Counted from the first letter of the stretch, positions 33,744 through 42,121 are shown. The stretch: 64,000 nt of DNA from DASSUW01 sp963844405 (GCA_963844405.1 CAWJNZ010000004.1:558001-622000), one strand, 5' to 3'. Numbers and translations are program-made. The notes: generated by a model from the letters alone, not told the origin.

Positions 33744-33759
33744 TCGAACAGATGTTCGC
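33744..33759. promoter_or_regulatory. LexA (SOS) box
   Basis: TCGAACAGATGTTCGC matches the Gram-positive/actinobacterial SOS box (TCGAAC-N4-GTTCGA) in 15 of 16 symmetric positions. A TAGCCT -10-like hexamer follows at 33771-33776, so the box would cover the -35 region of a plus-strand promoter serving the Rpf-like gene. It is also about 120 bp upstream of the divergent thrS, so the direction of control is an inference. Confidence 0.65.
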
Positions 33760-33905
33760 ATCCACGCTGCTAGCCTGAACGGCCGCGACGGTGGAGGACC
33801 GCCGCGGGCCGTGTGCCGCGCGCGACGCGCGCCAGGCCCGCCCGATGGACGCCGTCCGGGGACCAGACAGCGACTCGGCATGCCCGCTTGCCGGAGGACG
33901 TGATC

Positions 33906-34436
33906 ATGCGTACGAAGACGACGACCGCGCTCGCCGTGGCGGGCGCGTTGCTTTCAGTGCCCGCCGCCGACGCCGCGGATCCGCTGCGACCTGCCTTGGG
34001 CGGCCACGACACCGTGGCCGCCCAGATGCGCGCCGAGGCGCGTGAGAACCGGCGCGACGAGCTCGCCCAGCACACCTTCCAGGTGGCCCGCAACGTCGCC
34101 GCCGACAACGGCGAGCGCTTCGACGCGCGGGCCGAGCGCCGCCGCCTGCGCGGCATGGACGCGGCCGAGCTGCGCGCCCGGACACGCGAGCTGCGCGAGC
34201 CGCGCTTCACCGCCTCCCCCACCCTCCAGGCGATCGCGGTCTGCGAGTCGGGCGGCAATCCCGCGACCGACACCGGCAACGGGTTCTACGGCAAGTACCA
34301 GTTCGACCTCGCTACCTGGCAGGCCGTCGGCGGCACCGGCAACCCGGCCCATGCCTCCGAGGCCGAGCAGGATCGCCGCGCGACGATCCTCTACGCCCAG
34401 GCCGGCTCTTCGCCCTGGCCCGTCTGCGGTCGCTAG
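33906..34436 (+). CDS. Rpf-type transglycosylase-like secreted protein
   Basis: 176 aa. Residues 1-23 form a Sec signal (KTTTALAVAGALLSVPAADAA). A basic, helical middle (AEARENRRDELAQHTFQVARNV..ERRRLRGMDAAELRARTREL) precedes a C-terminal transglycosylase-like (resuscitation-promoting-factor) domain: CESGGNPATDTGNGFYGKYQFDLATWQAVGGTGNPAHASEAEQD, with catalytic Glu in CESGG and a Cys pair closing at PWPVCG. It should cleave peptidoglycan at the cell wall. The ATG has a GGAGGA site. A LexA box about 150 bp upstream suggests DNA-damage induction, as for ChiZ/Rv2719c of mycobacteria. Confidence 0.88.
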   Translation: MRTKTTTALAVAGALLSVPAADAADPLRPALGGHDTVAAQMRAEARENRRDELAQHTFQVARNVAADNGERFDARAERRRLRGMDAAELRARTRELREPRFTASPTLQAIAVCESGGNPATDTGNGFYGKYQFDLATWQAVGGTGNPAHASEAEQDRRATILYAQAGSSPWPVCGR

Positions 34437-34449
34437 GGTCCGCGGCCGC

Positions 34450-35526
34450 ATGGACGCCGCCGCCTTCCGAGCCGAGTTCCCCGTCCTCGAGCGCCTCGCG
34501 TTCCTGAACGCGGGGACGGACGGGCCGGTGCCGGCGGTGGCGGTCCAAGCCGCGCGGGAGGCGCTGGACGCGGAGCTGACCGGCGGCCGCTTCCAGCCTC
34601 ACTTCGCCGCGCGGATGGGGCTGCTGGCCGAGCTGCGCCAGCTGTACGCGCGCGTGCTCGCGTGCGAGCCGCGCGACGTGGCGCTGCAGACCTCGACCAG
34701 CGAGGGCCTCGGCGCGGTGCTCGCGGGGCTCGACATCAGGCCCGGCGACGAGATCGTGACCTCCGACAGCGAGCACCCCGGCCTGGTCGGGCCGCTGCTC
34801 GCCGCCCGCGCGCGCGGCGCCGCGATCCGGCCCGTGCCGCTGCACGAGGTCGCCGACGCGGTGCGGCCGTCGACCACGCTCGTCGCGTGCTCGCACGTCT
34901 CGTGGGTGACCGGCGAGGTCGCGCCCGCCGCGCTGAGCGAGGTCGGCGTGCCTGTGATCCTCGACGGCGCGCAGGGCGTCGGCGCCGTCCCGGTCGACGT
35001 CAAGGCACTCGGCTGCGCCGCCTACGCCGCCGCCGGGCAGAAGTGGCTGTGCGGGGCCGACGGCACCGGCATGCTCTACGTCGAGCCCGGCTTCGCGGAG
35101 CGCGTGCGCCCGGTGTCCCCGAGCTTCGTCTGCTTCGCCGACAGCCACGCCGGCTTCGACGCCCAGCTGCACGACGACGCGCGCCGCTACGACACCGCCT
35201 CGCTCTCGCGCGAGGCCGCCGCGTTCTCGCTCGCCGCCACCAAGCTGCTCGACGCCACGGGCCTGCGAGCGATCCACCGCCGGGCCGCCGAGCTGGCGGC
35301 GAGGCTCGCGGGCATGCTGGCCGAGCGCGGCCGCACCGTCGCCCCCCGCGGCGACACCACGCTGGTGACCTGGGAGGACCCCGACCCGCCGGGCACGCGC
35401 CAGCGGCTCGCCGACGCCGGCGTGATCATCCGCGACCTCCCCGGCTCGCCGTACGTGCGCGCCTCCGTCGGCGCCTGGAACGACGAAGTCGACCTCGAGC
35501 GGCTGGTCAGCGCAGCGGGCCGGTGA
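34450..35526 (+). CDS. class-V aminotransferase / cysteine desulfurase-like protein
   Basis: A 358-aa fold-type I PLP enzyme. It shows FLNAGTDGPVP at the N-terminus, LQTSTSEGLGAVLAGLDIRPGDEIVTSDSEHPGLVGP, VPVILDGAQGVGAVPVDV (PLP-Asp) and YAAAGQKWLCGADGTG (Schiff-base Lys). The N-terminal pattern resembles isopenicillin-N-epimerase/SufS-like proteins. There is no SUF or ISC context, so activity (desulfurase, kynureninase-like or epimerase) is open. It starts 13 nt after the Rpf-like gene and overlaps the convergent aldo/keto reductase by 20 nt. Confidence 0.85.
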   Translation: MDAAAFRAEFPVLERLAFLNAGTDGPVPAVAVQAAREALDAELTGGRFQPHFAARMGLLAELRQLYARVLACEPRDVALQTSTSEGLGAVLAGLDIRPGDEIVTSDSEHPGLVGPLLAARARGAAIRPVPLHEVADAVRPSTTLVACSHVSWVTGEVAPAALSEVGVPVILDGAQGVGAVPVDVKALGCAAYAAAGQKWLCGADGTGMLYVEPGFAERVRPVSPSFVCFADSHAGFDAQLHDDARRYDTASLSREAAAFSLAATKLLDATGLRAIHRRAAELAARLAGMLAERGRTVAPRGDTTLVTWEDPDPPGTRQRLADAGVIIRDLPGSPYVRASVGAWNDEVDLERLVSAAGR

Positions 35527-36517
35527 CCCGGTCGAGCCCGAGCTGCTCCACGAGCATCCGGTGCGGGTACAGCTCGGGCGGCGGAGCCGGCGCCTCGAGC
35601 CGCGCCCGCTCGTCGTCAGCCAGCTGAAGGTCGACCGCGGGCAGGAGGCCCTCGAGGTGCTCGTACGTGCGCGGCCCGATGATCGGCGCCGTCACGCCCT
35701 CGACGCCGAGCAGCCAGGCGATCGCCACCTGCGCCACCGTCGCGCCGTGCGCCTGCGCGATCTCCTCCGCCGCGTCGACGACCTGGAAGTTGCGCTCGAT
35801 CGCCCGGCGGTGCTCCGCCTCCTCCCAGTCATCGCCCGCGCCCGCCATCCGGCTGCCCTCGGGCAGCGGCTCCCCGCGCCGGTACTTGCCGCTCAGGAAG
35901 CCGGCGCCGAGCGGCCCCCACGGCACCACCCCGAGGCCGGCGGCGCGGCAGAACGGGAGCAGGTCGAGCTCGACGGACCGCTCGACCAGCGAGTACTGCG
36001 GCTGCAGGCTGACGAACGGCGCCCATCCGTGCCGGTCCTGCAGCGCGATCGCCCACGCCAGCAGCCAGGCCGGGTAGTTGGAGGCGCCGAGCGCCCGCAC
36101 CTTGCCGGCCCGGACGAGCCCGTCGAGCGCCTCCAGCGTCTCCTCCAGCGGCACCGCCGGGTCGGGCGCGTGCACCTGGTAGAGGTCGATCACGTCGACG
36201 CCGAGCCGGCGCAGCGACGCGTCGCACGCCGCCCGCACGCGATCGGGCGCGAGGCCGGAGCCGGGCGGATCGGAGACCTCCATCCGCAGCTTGGTGGCGA
36301 TCACGACCTCGTCGCGGTGCCGCGCCAGCCACGGCGCCAGCACCCCCTCGGAGCGGCCGTCGCCGTAGACGTCGGCGGTGTCGACGAACGTGCCCCCCGC
36401 CTCCAGGAAGCGGTCGAGCATGCGGTGGGACTCGTCCTCCGGCGTGGCCTCGCCCATGAGCATGGCCCCGAGCGCGAGCCGGCTGACGGTGAGCGGGCCG
36501 AGCGATGCGGTCTGCAT
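35507..36517 (-). CDS. aldo/keto reductase
   Basis: A 336-aa NADPH-dependent AKR. Catalytic tetrad regions are DTADVYGDGRSE (Asp, Tyr), VIATKLRM (Lys) and YQVHAPDPAVP (His); the cofactor-binding end is VTAPIIGPRTYEHLEG. The subfamily is like YajO/PdxI/AKR11-12; substrate unknown. It is divergent from the LOG-family gene across a 21-bp gap, leaving little room for separate promoters. Confidence 0.9.
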   Translation of the reverse strand: MQTASLGPLTVSRLALGAMLMGEATPEDESHRMLDRFLEAGGTFVDTADVYGDGRSEGVLAPWLARHRDEVVIATKLRMEVSDPPGSGLAPDRVRAACDASLRRLGVDVIDLYQVHAPDPAVPLEETLEALDGLVRAGKVRALGASNYPAWLLAWAIALQDRHGWAPFVSLQPQYSLVERSVELDLLPFCRAAGLGVVPWGPLGAGFLSGKYRRGEPLPEGSRMAGAGDDWEEAEHRRAIERNFQVVDAAEEIAQAHGATVAQVAIAWLLGVEGVTAPIIGPRTYEHLEGLLPAVDLQLADDERARLEAPAPPPELYPHRMLVEQLGLDRVTGPLR

Positions 36518-36538
36518 AGGACGCTAGGGTCGCAGCCC

Positions 36539-37120
36539 GTGCGCCGCGTCTGCGTCTACGCCGGATCGAACCCCGGCAGCCACCCCGAGTACGCCGCCGG
36601 CGCCCGAGCGCTGGCGAGCACCATGGCCGAGCGCGGCATCGGGCTGGTCTACGGCGGCGGCAAGGTGGGCCTCATGGGCGTCCTCGCCGACACGATGCTC
36701 GAGCACGGCGGCGAGGCGATCGGCGTCATGCCGCGCGCGCTGATCGAGCGCGAGATCGGGCACGCCGGCCTCACCGAGCTGCGCGTCGTCGAGTCGATGC
36801 ACGAGCGCAAGGCGCTGATGGCCGAGCTGGCCGACGCCTTCGTCGCCGTGCCCGGCGGCATCGGCACGCTCGAGGAGCTGATCGAGATCTACACGTGGAG
36901 CCAGCTCGGCATCCACGCCAAGGCGTGCGGCGTCCTCAACGTGCGCGGCTACTACGACCACCTGGCCGCGCTGCTCGACCACGCGGTGGCCGAGGGCTTC
37001 CTGCGCCCCCAGCACCGCGCGGTCCTCAGCGTGGCGAGCGAGCCGGCCGAGCTGCTCGACCGGCTCGCCGCCTTCGAGGCTCCGGCCATCGGGAAATGGC
37101 TGGAGCTCGAAGAGACGTGA
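36539..37120 (+). CDS. LOG-family cytokinin riboside 5'-monophosphate phosphoribohydrolase
   Basis: A 193-aa Rossmann-fold LOG protein with both signature motifs: MHERKALMAELADAF and PGGIGTLEELIEIYTW. LOG enzymes cleave the N-glycosidic bond of (cytokinin) nucleoside monophosphates; bacterial members may serve nucleotide salvage. The GTG at 36539 begins RRVCVYAGSNPG, the usual N-terminus (VCVYCGSSxG-like). It converges with the sugar-dehydrogenase-like gene, stops 1 bp apart. Confidence 0.93.
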   Translation: MRRVCVYAGSNPGSHPEYAAGARALASTMAERGIGLVYGGGKVGLMGVLADTMLEHGGEAIGVMPRALIEREIGHAGLTELRVVESMHERKALMAELADAFVAVPGGIGTLEELIEIYTWSQLGIHAKACGVLNVRGYYDHLAALLDHAVAEGFLRPQHRAVLSVASEPAELLDRLAAFEAPAIGKWLELEET

Positions 37121-37121
37121 C

Positions 37122-39257
37122 CTACGGCGCCTGCCGCAGGATCACCTCGTCGCTGCCCGTCTGCGGCGTCTCGCCGGCCGGGGCGTCCGTGTAGCTGGCC
37201 ACGAACACCGCGGAGATGTTCTGGCCCTGGTGGGCGGAGTCGGGCGGCGGGAGCTGGATCGTGCCCGAGCAGCCGCTCGTCGACGACTGCGGGTGCCCGT
37301 GCTGGTCGTGGCCGAGGATGTAGGCCACGCTCACGCGGGCGCAGTCGACCGCCTGGTCGTCGGTCACCTCGACGGTGAAGCGGACCGTGTCGCCGAAGTT
37401 GAACGGCGGGCTCGTCGACTCGACCTCGAGGCTGACCTCCGGCGCCTGGTTGCCGACGATGATCTGCACCGAGGTGGACGCCCGGCGGCCCGTCGAGTCG
37501 GTCACCCTCAGCGTGGCATCCCAGATGCCGCGCGTGGTGTACGTGTACGACGCGTTCGGCTGGCGCGAGTCGACGCGGCCGTCGGCGTTGAAGTCCCACG
37601 CGTACGCGAGGCCGTCGCCGTCCGGGTCCCTCGTGCCCGCACTCGAGAAGCTCACGGTCAGCGGCGGGTTCGGCGCGCTGGTCCGGTCCGCGGTGATCGC
37701 GGGGATCGGCGTGAACTCGCCGCGGCGCACGAAGTCGATGCGGGCGAGCTGGGCCTCGGGGGTCTCGAGGAAGAACCCGTCGCCGTACTCGAGCGTGTAG
37801 AGCGCCCCGTTGCGGCCGAACGCGACGTCCATCGGGTTGTCCTGGATGATCCCGTTCGGGCCGCCCGGGAACAGGTTGTGGATGGCCCGCAGGCGGCCGC
37901 CGTTCCGGCGGTTGAGCTCGAACACCTTGATGTAGTCGCGGGTCCACTCGTAGAACAGCGGGTGACCCTCGAACACCCGCGGCCACTTGACCCGGGAGCG
38001 GCTGAGGGGCTTGTAGTCGTACGCCGGGCCGCCCATCGGCCCGATGCCGTCACCGTCGCGGTCCTCGAGCAGCGCCGGGAACAGGCCGAAGTCGTTGTCC
38101 GGATAGCTGTAGTACACGTCCGGCTGCGTGATCCGGGGCAGCACCCGGCGGCCCGTGTTGTTCGGCGAGGTGTTGACCGGCCGCCGGCAGTCGAACGCCG
38201 CGCCCGTCTGCTTGGTCGCGAAGTCGTAGTCCTGGTAGGGGAGGTCACGCGTCATGCAGTAGGGCCAGCCGTAGTTCGCCGGCCGGTCCACGAGCATCCA
38301 GCGGCCGGTGCCCCGCGGGCCGCGCGCCGGATCGGCCGCCTGGGCGTCCGGCGAGTAGTCGCCGACGTAGATGTTGTCCGACTTGCGGTCGACCGACATC
38401 CGGAACGGGTTGCGGAAGCCCATCGCGTAGATCTCGGGCCTCGTCCTCCGCGCACCGCGCCGGAACAGGTTCCCCCTCGGGATGCGGTAGCCGCCGTTCT
38501 TCTTGACCCGGATGCGCAGGATCTTGCCGCGCAGGTCGTTCGTGTTGGCCGACGTGCGCTGGGCGTCGAACGCCGGGTTGCGATTCGACCGCTCGTCGAT
38601 CGGCGCGTAGCCCTCCGACTCGAACGGGTTGGTGTCGTCGCCCGTCGAGAGGTAGAGGAGGCCGCGGCTGTCGAAGTCGATCTTGCCGCCGACGTGGCAG
38701 CAGATGCCGCGGCTGACCGGAACGTCGATGATCTTCTGCTCGGTCTTCAGCCTGAGCCTGCGGCCCCGGAACTTGAAGCGCGAGAGGCGGATGACGCCCC
38801 TGAACCGCGCGAGGCGCTCGCGGTCCTCGGCCGTGTCGAGGTTGAAGGGCGCGTCGCCCTCGTTGATCCCCGTGCGCGGCTGATCGCTTGGCGTGTTCTG
38901 CTTCGGCGAGTAGTAGACGTAGACCCAGCGGTTCTTGCGGAAGCGCGGGTCGAGCGCGATGCCCTGCACGCCCTCCTCGTCATGCTGGTAGAGGCCGGCG
39001 GGGCTCTTCCGCATGTCGGCCGCCATCGTGTTCAGGCCGGTCCGCGGGTTGTGGATGCGGATCTCGCCCGTGCGGGCGGAGTGGAGGACGCGGCCGTCGG
39101 GCAGCACGGCGAGGCTCATGGGCTCGCCGGGGCGATCGTTGAGCGTCACCTTCTGGAAACGCGACGCCGGCGGGAAATTCTGAGCCGGCGCGACAGCGGG
39201 CAGCGCCAGCGCGGCGCAGAGCGCGGCGGCGGGACAGGCCAGTGTGGCCTTACGCAT
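37122..39257 (-). CDS. secreted PQQ-type glucose/sorbosone dehydrogenase with PKD domain
   Basis: 711 aa from the ATG at 39257, chosen for its GGGAGG site and a clean signal peptide (residues 1-25, ALALPAVAPAQ). Residues about 30-510 are the GSDH six-bladed propeller (MSLAVLPDGRVLHSARTGEIRI, EEGVQGIALDPRFRKNRWVYVYYSP, CCHVGGKIDFDSRGLLYLSTGDDTNP, NDLRGKILRI, IYAMGFRNPFRMSVDR, ANYGWPYC, GPNGIIQDNPMDVAFGRNGALYTLEYG). A PKD domain follows (FSSAGTRDPDGDGLAYAWDFNADG), then an Ig-like tail. It may oxidise extracellular sugars if PQQ is available; similar proteins (ThuA partners, HHIP-like) are untested. Confidence 0.88.
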   Translation of the reverse strand: MRKATLACPAAALCAALALPAVAPAQNFPPASRFQKVTLNDRPGEPMSLAVLPDGRVLHSARTGEIRIHNPRTGLNTMAADMRKSPAGLYQHDEEGVQGIALDPRFRKNRWVYVYYSPKQNTPSDQPRTGINEGDAPFNLDTAEDRERLARFRGVIRLSRFKFRGRRLRLKTEQKIIDVPVSRGICCHVGGKIDFDSRGLLYLSTGDDTNPFESEGYAPIDERSNRNPAFDAQRTSANTNDLRGKILRIRVKKNGGYRIPRGNLFRRGARRTRPEIYAMGFRNPFRMSVDRKSDNIYVGDYSPDAQAADPARGPRGTGRWMLVDRPANYGWPYCMTRDLPYQDYDFATKQTGAAFDCRRPVNTSPNNTGRRVLPRITQPDVYYSYPDNDFGLFPALLEDRDGDGIGPMGGPAYDYKPLSRSRVKWPRVFEGHPLFYEWTRDYIKVFELNRRNGGRLRAIHNLFPGGPNGIIQDNPMDVAFGRNGALYTLEYGDGFFLETPEAQLARIDFVRRGEFTPIPAITADRTSAPNPPLTVSFSSAGTRDPDGDGLAYAWDFNADGRVDSRQPNASYTYTTRGIWDATLRVTDSTGRRASTSVQIIVGNQAPEVSLEVESTSPPFNFGDTVRFTVEVTDDQAVDCARVSVAYILGHDQHGHPQSSTSGCSGTIQLPPPDSAHQGQNISAVFVASYTDAPAGETPQTGSDEVILRQAP

Positions 39258-39485
39258 GAGGGGCCTCCCTCCGTGATTGGTGGTTCTCATCCGCCCGCCA
39301 CGGACGCACCCCATGCTTGGTCCCGTCTCAGCAAGCCGCTCCCACGGCTCTCCCACCTTTGACAAGAGTCCGGCGGACGCGGCGGGACCCTACCCGGAGG
39401 GTCGCGCCTCGAATTTCCCCTGTCCGAAATTCAACCCGAACCCGCCGTTCAGAGCGGGCGTCGAGGGGGTACTCAGAGTGACGCG

Positions 39486-39698
39486 ATGACCGTCTTCCTG
39501 ATCGCCAACCAGCGCGGCGAGCGCGCGGAGCGGATCCTCACCGGCCTGCAGTGGATGTTGGGGTTGCGCGCGCCGGCGCGACCCCGGACGTGGGACACCG
39601 CGGCGCTGCCTCTCGGGGGGGAGAAGCAGCGCCGCGACGTGGTCGAGCGGCTCGACGCCGTCGACCCCGAGTGGCGCGACGTGGTCGCGCTGGTCTAG
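39486..39698 (+). CDS. hypothetical small protein, 70 aa
   Basis: An ATG-initiated frame with a coherent amphipathic sequence: TVFLIANQRGERAERILTGLQWMLGL, then KQRRDVVERLDAVDPEWRDVVALV. No family is recognised. It ends 4 nt inside the convergent SRPBCC gene, and nothing else occupies the strand here. The 228 bp upstream, to the start of the dehydrogenase gene, contain no other convincing feature. Confidence 0.45.
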   Translation: MTVFLIANQRGERAERILTGLQWMLGLRAPARPRTWDTAALPLGGEKQRRDVVERLDAVDPEWRDVVALV

Positions 39699-40192
39699 CC
39701 CGCCAGGCCGGAGCCCGTCTCGAGCAGCGACTTGAGGTCGCTGAGCACCCACGCCCAGCCGCCGCCGGCGCCCTCGGACTCCCAGTCGCCGCGCAGCAGC
39801 GCGGCCAGCCGCGGGGCGCCCTCGAGCTCGTGGACGAGCGTGAGCTTGGAGACGCCGTCCGGCAGCGCCTCGATCTCGTAGGTCAGGCGGGTGAAGCCCT
39901 CGGAGGCGAGCCCTTCGTCCATCACCATCCGCCACGAGAGGACCAGCTTGTGCGGCGGGTCGGCCTCGATCACCTCGCCGTCGATGGCGACGTCGGGGGC
40001 GCCGGTGTCTCGCATCTCCTGGCTCGTGTAGGCGGTGAAGGGCCCGCCGGGACGGAGGTCGTACTCGACGGTGCCGCCGTAGCCGTACCTCGCGCTCCAC
40101 TCGGGCTTGGTGATCGCGTCCCAGATCTTCTCGGGCGTGGTGCGGATGTAGACGCGATAGACCTGCGTCGCGGTCTCGGTCATGGTCGTCAT
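39695..40192 (-). CDS. SRPBCC/AHSA1-family protein
   Basis: A 165-aa START-fold (AHA1-like) protein: VYRVYIRTTPEKIWDAITKPEWSARYGYGG, YDLRPGGPFTAYTSQEM, DGEVIEADPPHKLVLSWRM, TYEIEALPDGVSKLTLVHE, GWAWVLSDLKSLLETG. It forms the usual ArsR-SRPBCC pair: the regulator is upstream and overlaps by 4 nt. The ligand of the hydrophobic cavity is unknown. Confidence 0.92.
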   Translation of the reverse strand: MTTMTETATQVYRVYIRTTPEKIWDAITKPEWSARYGYGGTVEYDLRPGGPFTAYTSQEMRDTGAPDVAIDGEVIEADPPHKLVLSWRMVMDEGLASEGFTRLTYEIEALPDGVSKLTLVHELEGAPRLAALLRGDWESEGAGGGWAWVLSDLKSLLETGSGLAG

Positions 40193-40515
40193 GCCGTTCC
40201 TTCCAGTTCGCTCTTGAGGTCGGCGAGCGCCGCGGCGTGGCGCTCGGTGTACTTGTCGATCCAGCGGTCGTGGATCAGGCGGATCGGCACCGGGTTCAGG
40301 TGGTGCAGCTTCTCCCGGCCCGACTTCCGCGTGACCACGAGACCCGCGTCCTCGAGGACGCGCAGGTGCTTCATGACGCCGAAGCGCGTCATCTCCAGCT
40401 CCGACTCCAGCTCGGTCAGCGTGCGGCCGTCACGCGCGAAGAGCCGGTCGAGCAGGAAGCGACGCGTGGGGTCGGCGAGCGCCTTGAACACGCGGTCGTC
40501 GTCGTCGCCGGTCAC
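40189..40515 (-). CDS. ArsR-family winged-helix repressor
   Basis: 108 aa from the GTG at 40515 (TGDDDDRVFKALADPTRRFLLDRLF). The frame also has a GTG at 40545, but that codon lies inside a perfect palindrome that is better read as the operator. The HTH is GRTLTELESELEMTRFGVMKHLRVLEDAGLVVTRKSGREKLHHLNP. No CxC metal motif is present. ArsR proteins of this PadR/SRPBCC-linked kind usually repress their own operon. Confidence 0.88.
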   Translation of the reverse strand: MTGDDDDRVFKALADPTRRFLLDRLFARDGRTLTELESELEMTRFGVMKHLRVLEDAGLVVTRKSGREKLHHLNPVPIRLIHDRWIDKYTERHAAALADLKSELEGTA

Positions 40516-40529
40516 AGCGATGAGGATAG

Positions 40530-40545
40530 GTGACCAAATGGTCAC
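40530..40545. promoter_or_regulatory. perfect palindromic operator of the ArsR-SRPBCC pair
   Basis: GTGACC-N4-GGTCAC, a perfect 6-4-6 dyad, lies 15 bp upstream of the preferred ArsR start and 4 bp from the stop of the ferredoxin-reductase gene. Its size and place suit binding of an ArsR dimer over the promoter. Confidence 0.65.
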
Positions 40546-40548
40546 ATG

Positions 40549-41751
40549 TCAAGCGAGCGGCGTGTCCGGGTCTCGCAGGCGGTCGCGGTCGACCTCGGTG
40601 CGGTTGCGGATGAGCGCCTGGATGTCGTCGGTGACGTCCCAGACGTTGACGTTCATGCCCGCGAGCACGCGGCCGTCCTTGAGCCAGAAGGCGATGAACT
40701 CGCGGGCGTCGACATCGCCGCGGAAGACGACCTCGTCCCACTCGGTGGCGTAGCCGGCGTACTCCATCCCGACGTCGTACTGGTCGGAGAAGAAGTACGG
40801 GACCGTGTCGTAGGGGTCGCCCTTGCCGAGCATGCCGCGGGCGGCGGTGGGGCCCTGCTCGAGCGCGTTGTGCCAGTGCTCGACCCGCAGGCGCGTGGCG
40901 AACAGGGGATGCCGGGCGGCGGCGACGTCGCCGGCCGCGAAGACGGCCTCGTGGCTCGTCCGCAGCCGCTCGTCGACGTGGATGCCGTCGCCGACCTCGA
41001 GCCCGGCGGCCTCGGCGAGCGCAGTGCGCGGGGCGACGCCGATGCCGACGACCACGAAGTCGCAGTCGACGCTACTGCCGCCGGCGAGACGGACGCGCTC
41101 GGCGCGTCCGGAGCCCTCGATCGCCTCGACGGCGGTGCCGGTGCGCAGCTCGACGCCCTGGTCGCGGTGGATCGCCGCGTAGATCTCCCCCACCTCGCGC
41201 CCCAGCACCCGCTCGAGCGGGACGTCGAGCTGCTCGATCAGCGTCACCTCGAGCCCCTTCTGGCGCGCCGAGGCGGCGACCTCGGCGCCGATCCAGCCCG
41301 CGCCGACCACCGCCACCCGGCTGCTGCCCTCGATCCGCTCGCGCAGGGCGTCGCTGTCGCCGAAGTCACGCAGGTAGTGCACGCCGTCGAGGTCCGCCCC
41401 GGGGACCGGCAGCCGGCGCGGCTCGGCGCCGGTGGCGAGCAGCAGCCGGCCGAAGCCGAGGCGCTCCTCGCCGACGACCACCTCGCCCGCGGCGAGGTCG
41501 AGCGCCGTGACGGTCGTCTCGGTCCGCAGCTCGATGCCCTGCTCCTCGTAGAACCCGGCCGGGTGGACGTACGGCCCTTCGCGGTCGGTCTCCCCGCGCA
41601 GGTAGTCCTTCGACAGCGGCGGGCGCTCGTACGGCCGGTCCGGCTCGGACCCGAGCAGCACGAGGCGCCCGTCGAAGCCCTCCGCACGGAGGGTCTCGGC
41701 GCCCTTGGCGCCGGCCAGGCCGGCGCCGACGATCACGTAGGTCTCGCTCAC
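40549..41751 (-). CDS. NAD(P)/FAD-dependent ferredoxin-reductase-type oxidoreductase
   Basis: A 400-aa two-dinucleotide-binding flavoprotein: FAD motif YVIVGAGLAGAKGAETLRAEGF, NAD motif VAVVGAGWIGAEVAASARQKGLEVTLIE, PYERPPLSKDYLRG, LLLATGAEPRRL, the second FAD motif VFAAGDVAAARHPL and the C-terminal domain with RVEHWHNALEQG. It is of the putidaredoxin/rhodocoxin reductase type and would pass electrons from NAD(P)H to a ferredoxin for a P450 or dioxygenase; no such partner is adjacent. Confidence 0.92.
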   Translation of the reverse strand: MSETYVIVGAGLAGAKGAETLRAEGFDGRLVLLGSEPDRPYERPPLSKDYLRGETDREGPYVHPAGFYEEQGIELRTETTVTALDLAAGEVVVGEERLGFGRLLLATGAEPRRLPVPGADLDGVHYLRDFGDSDALRERIEGSSRVAVVGAGWIGAEVAASARQKGLEVTLIEQLDVPLERVLGREVGEIYAAIHRDQGVELRTGTAVEAIEGSGRAERVRLAGGSSVDCDFVVVGIGVAPRTALAEAAGLEVGDGIHVDERLRTSHEAVFAAGDVAAARHPLFATRLRVEHWHNALEQGPTAARGMLGKGDPYDTVPYFFSDQYDVGMEYAGYATEWDEVVFRGDVDAREFIAFWLKDGRVLAGMNVNVWDVTDDIQALIRNRTEVDRDRLRDPDTPLA

Positions 41752-41882
41752 GAGGGAGTCGGCGCGAAACCTTACGCCTCCCGTCGAGGTGCGGCTGCCC
41801 GTACGCAGGCGGGGGCCGCCCGAACCGGAAGACGCCTGACAGCGCGATAGAGCCGGCCTGCGGGCGGCGGGAGTATGCGCCC

Positions 41883-41966
41883 ATGAGCCCGACCGACATC
41901 AACATCATCCACGCGGCCGCCGCGCACAAGGTGCGCCTGAGCCGCCGCGGACGTCGCACGAGCTAA
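41883..41966 (+). CDS. possible microprotein, 27 aa
   Basis: ATG frame encoding an amphipathic start (SPTDINIIHAAAAHK) and a strongly basic tail (VRLSRRGRRTS). A GCGGGAG site lies about 10 nt upstream. It is divergent from the ferredoxin reductase and is followed 10 nt later by a second small frame whose ribosome-binding site overlaps this stop. Too short to classify; could be a leader peptide. Confidence 0.35.
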   Translation: MSPTDINIIHAAAAHKVRLSRRGRRTS

Positions 41967-41976
41967 GGACTTCGCC

Positions 41977-42093
41977 GTGACCGTCACCGTCACACCCCGC
42001 ATGCCCGTCGCCACCGCTCACGCCTTCTCCCTCCCCACGGTGCGTGAGATCCCCCCGGTGCAGCGTCCGGGCACCTTCGACTCGACCTGGTGA
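41977..42093 (+). CDS. possible microprotein, 38 aa
   Basis: GTG frame with a well-spaced AAGGA ribosome-binding site (41965-41969) that overlaps the stop of the previous microORF. It encodes a Thr/Val/Pro-rich peptide (TVTVTPRMPVATAHAF, then SLPTVREIPPVQRPGT, ending FDSTW). The stop is followed within 10 bp by an intrinsic-terminator-like hairpin, so the pair looks like a short transcription unit of its own. No family recognised. Confidence 0.4.
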   Translation: MTVTVTPRMPVATAHAFSLPTVREIPPVQRPGTFDSTW

Positions 42094-42100
42094 CCTGAAC

Positions 42101-42121
42101 CGGGGGCCGGCATGGCCCCCG
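42101..42121 (+). terminator. hairpin after the microORF pair
   Basis: CGGGGGCC (42101-42108) pairs with GGCCCCCG (42114-42121) over a 5-nt loop, 8 bp after the second microORF. No U-run follows, so it is a GC-rich terminator of uncertain strength. A second perfect 13-bp GC hairpin follows at 42157-42185. Confidence 0.45.

Noticed and set aside
33622..33905. A ydaO/c-di-AMP riboswitch or T-box leader in the 284-bp gap between thrS and the Rpf-like gene
   Set aside because: Rpf-type genes often have ydaO leaders and thrS can have a T-box, but none of the conserved motifs of either is visible; only the LexA box stands out.
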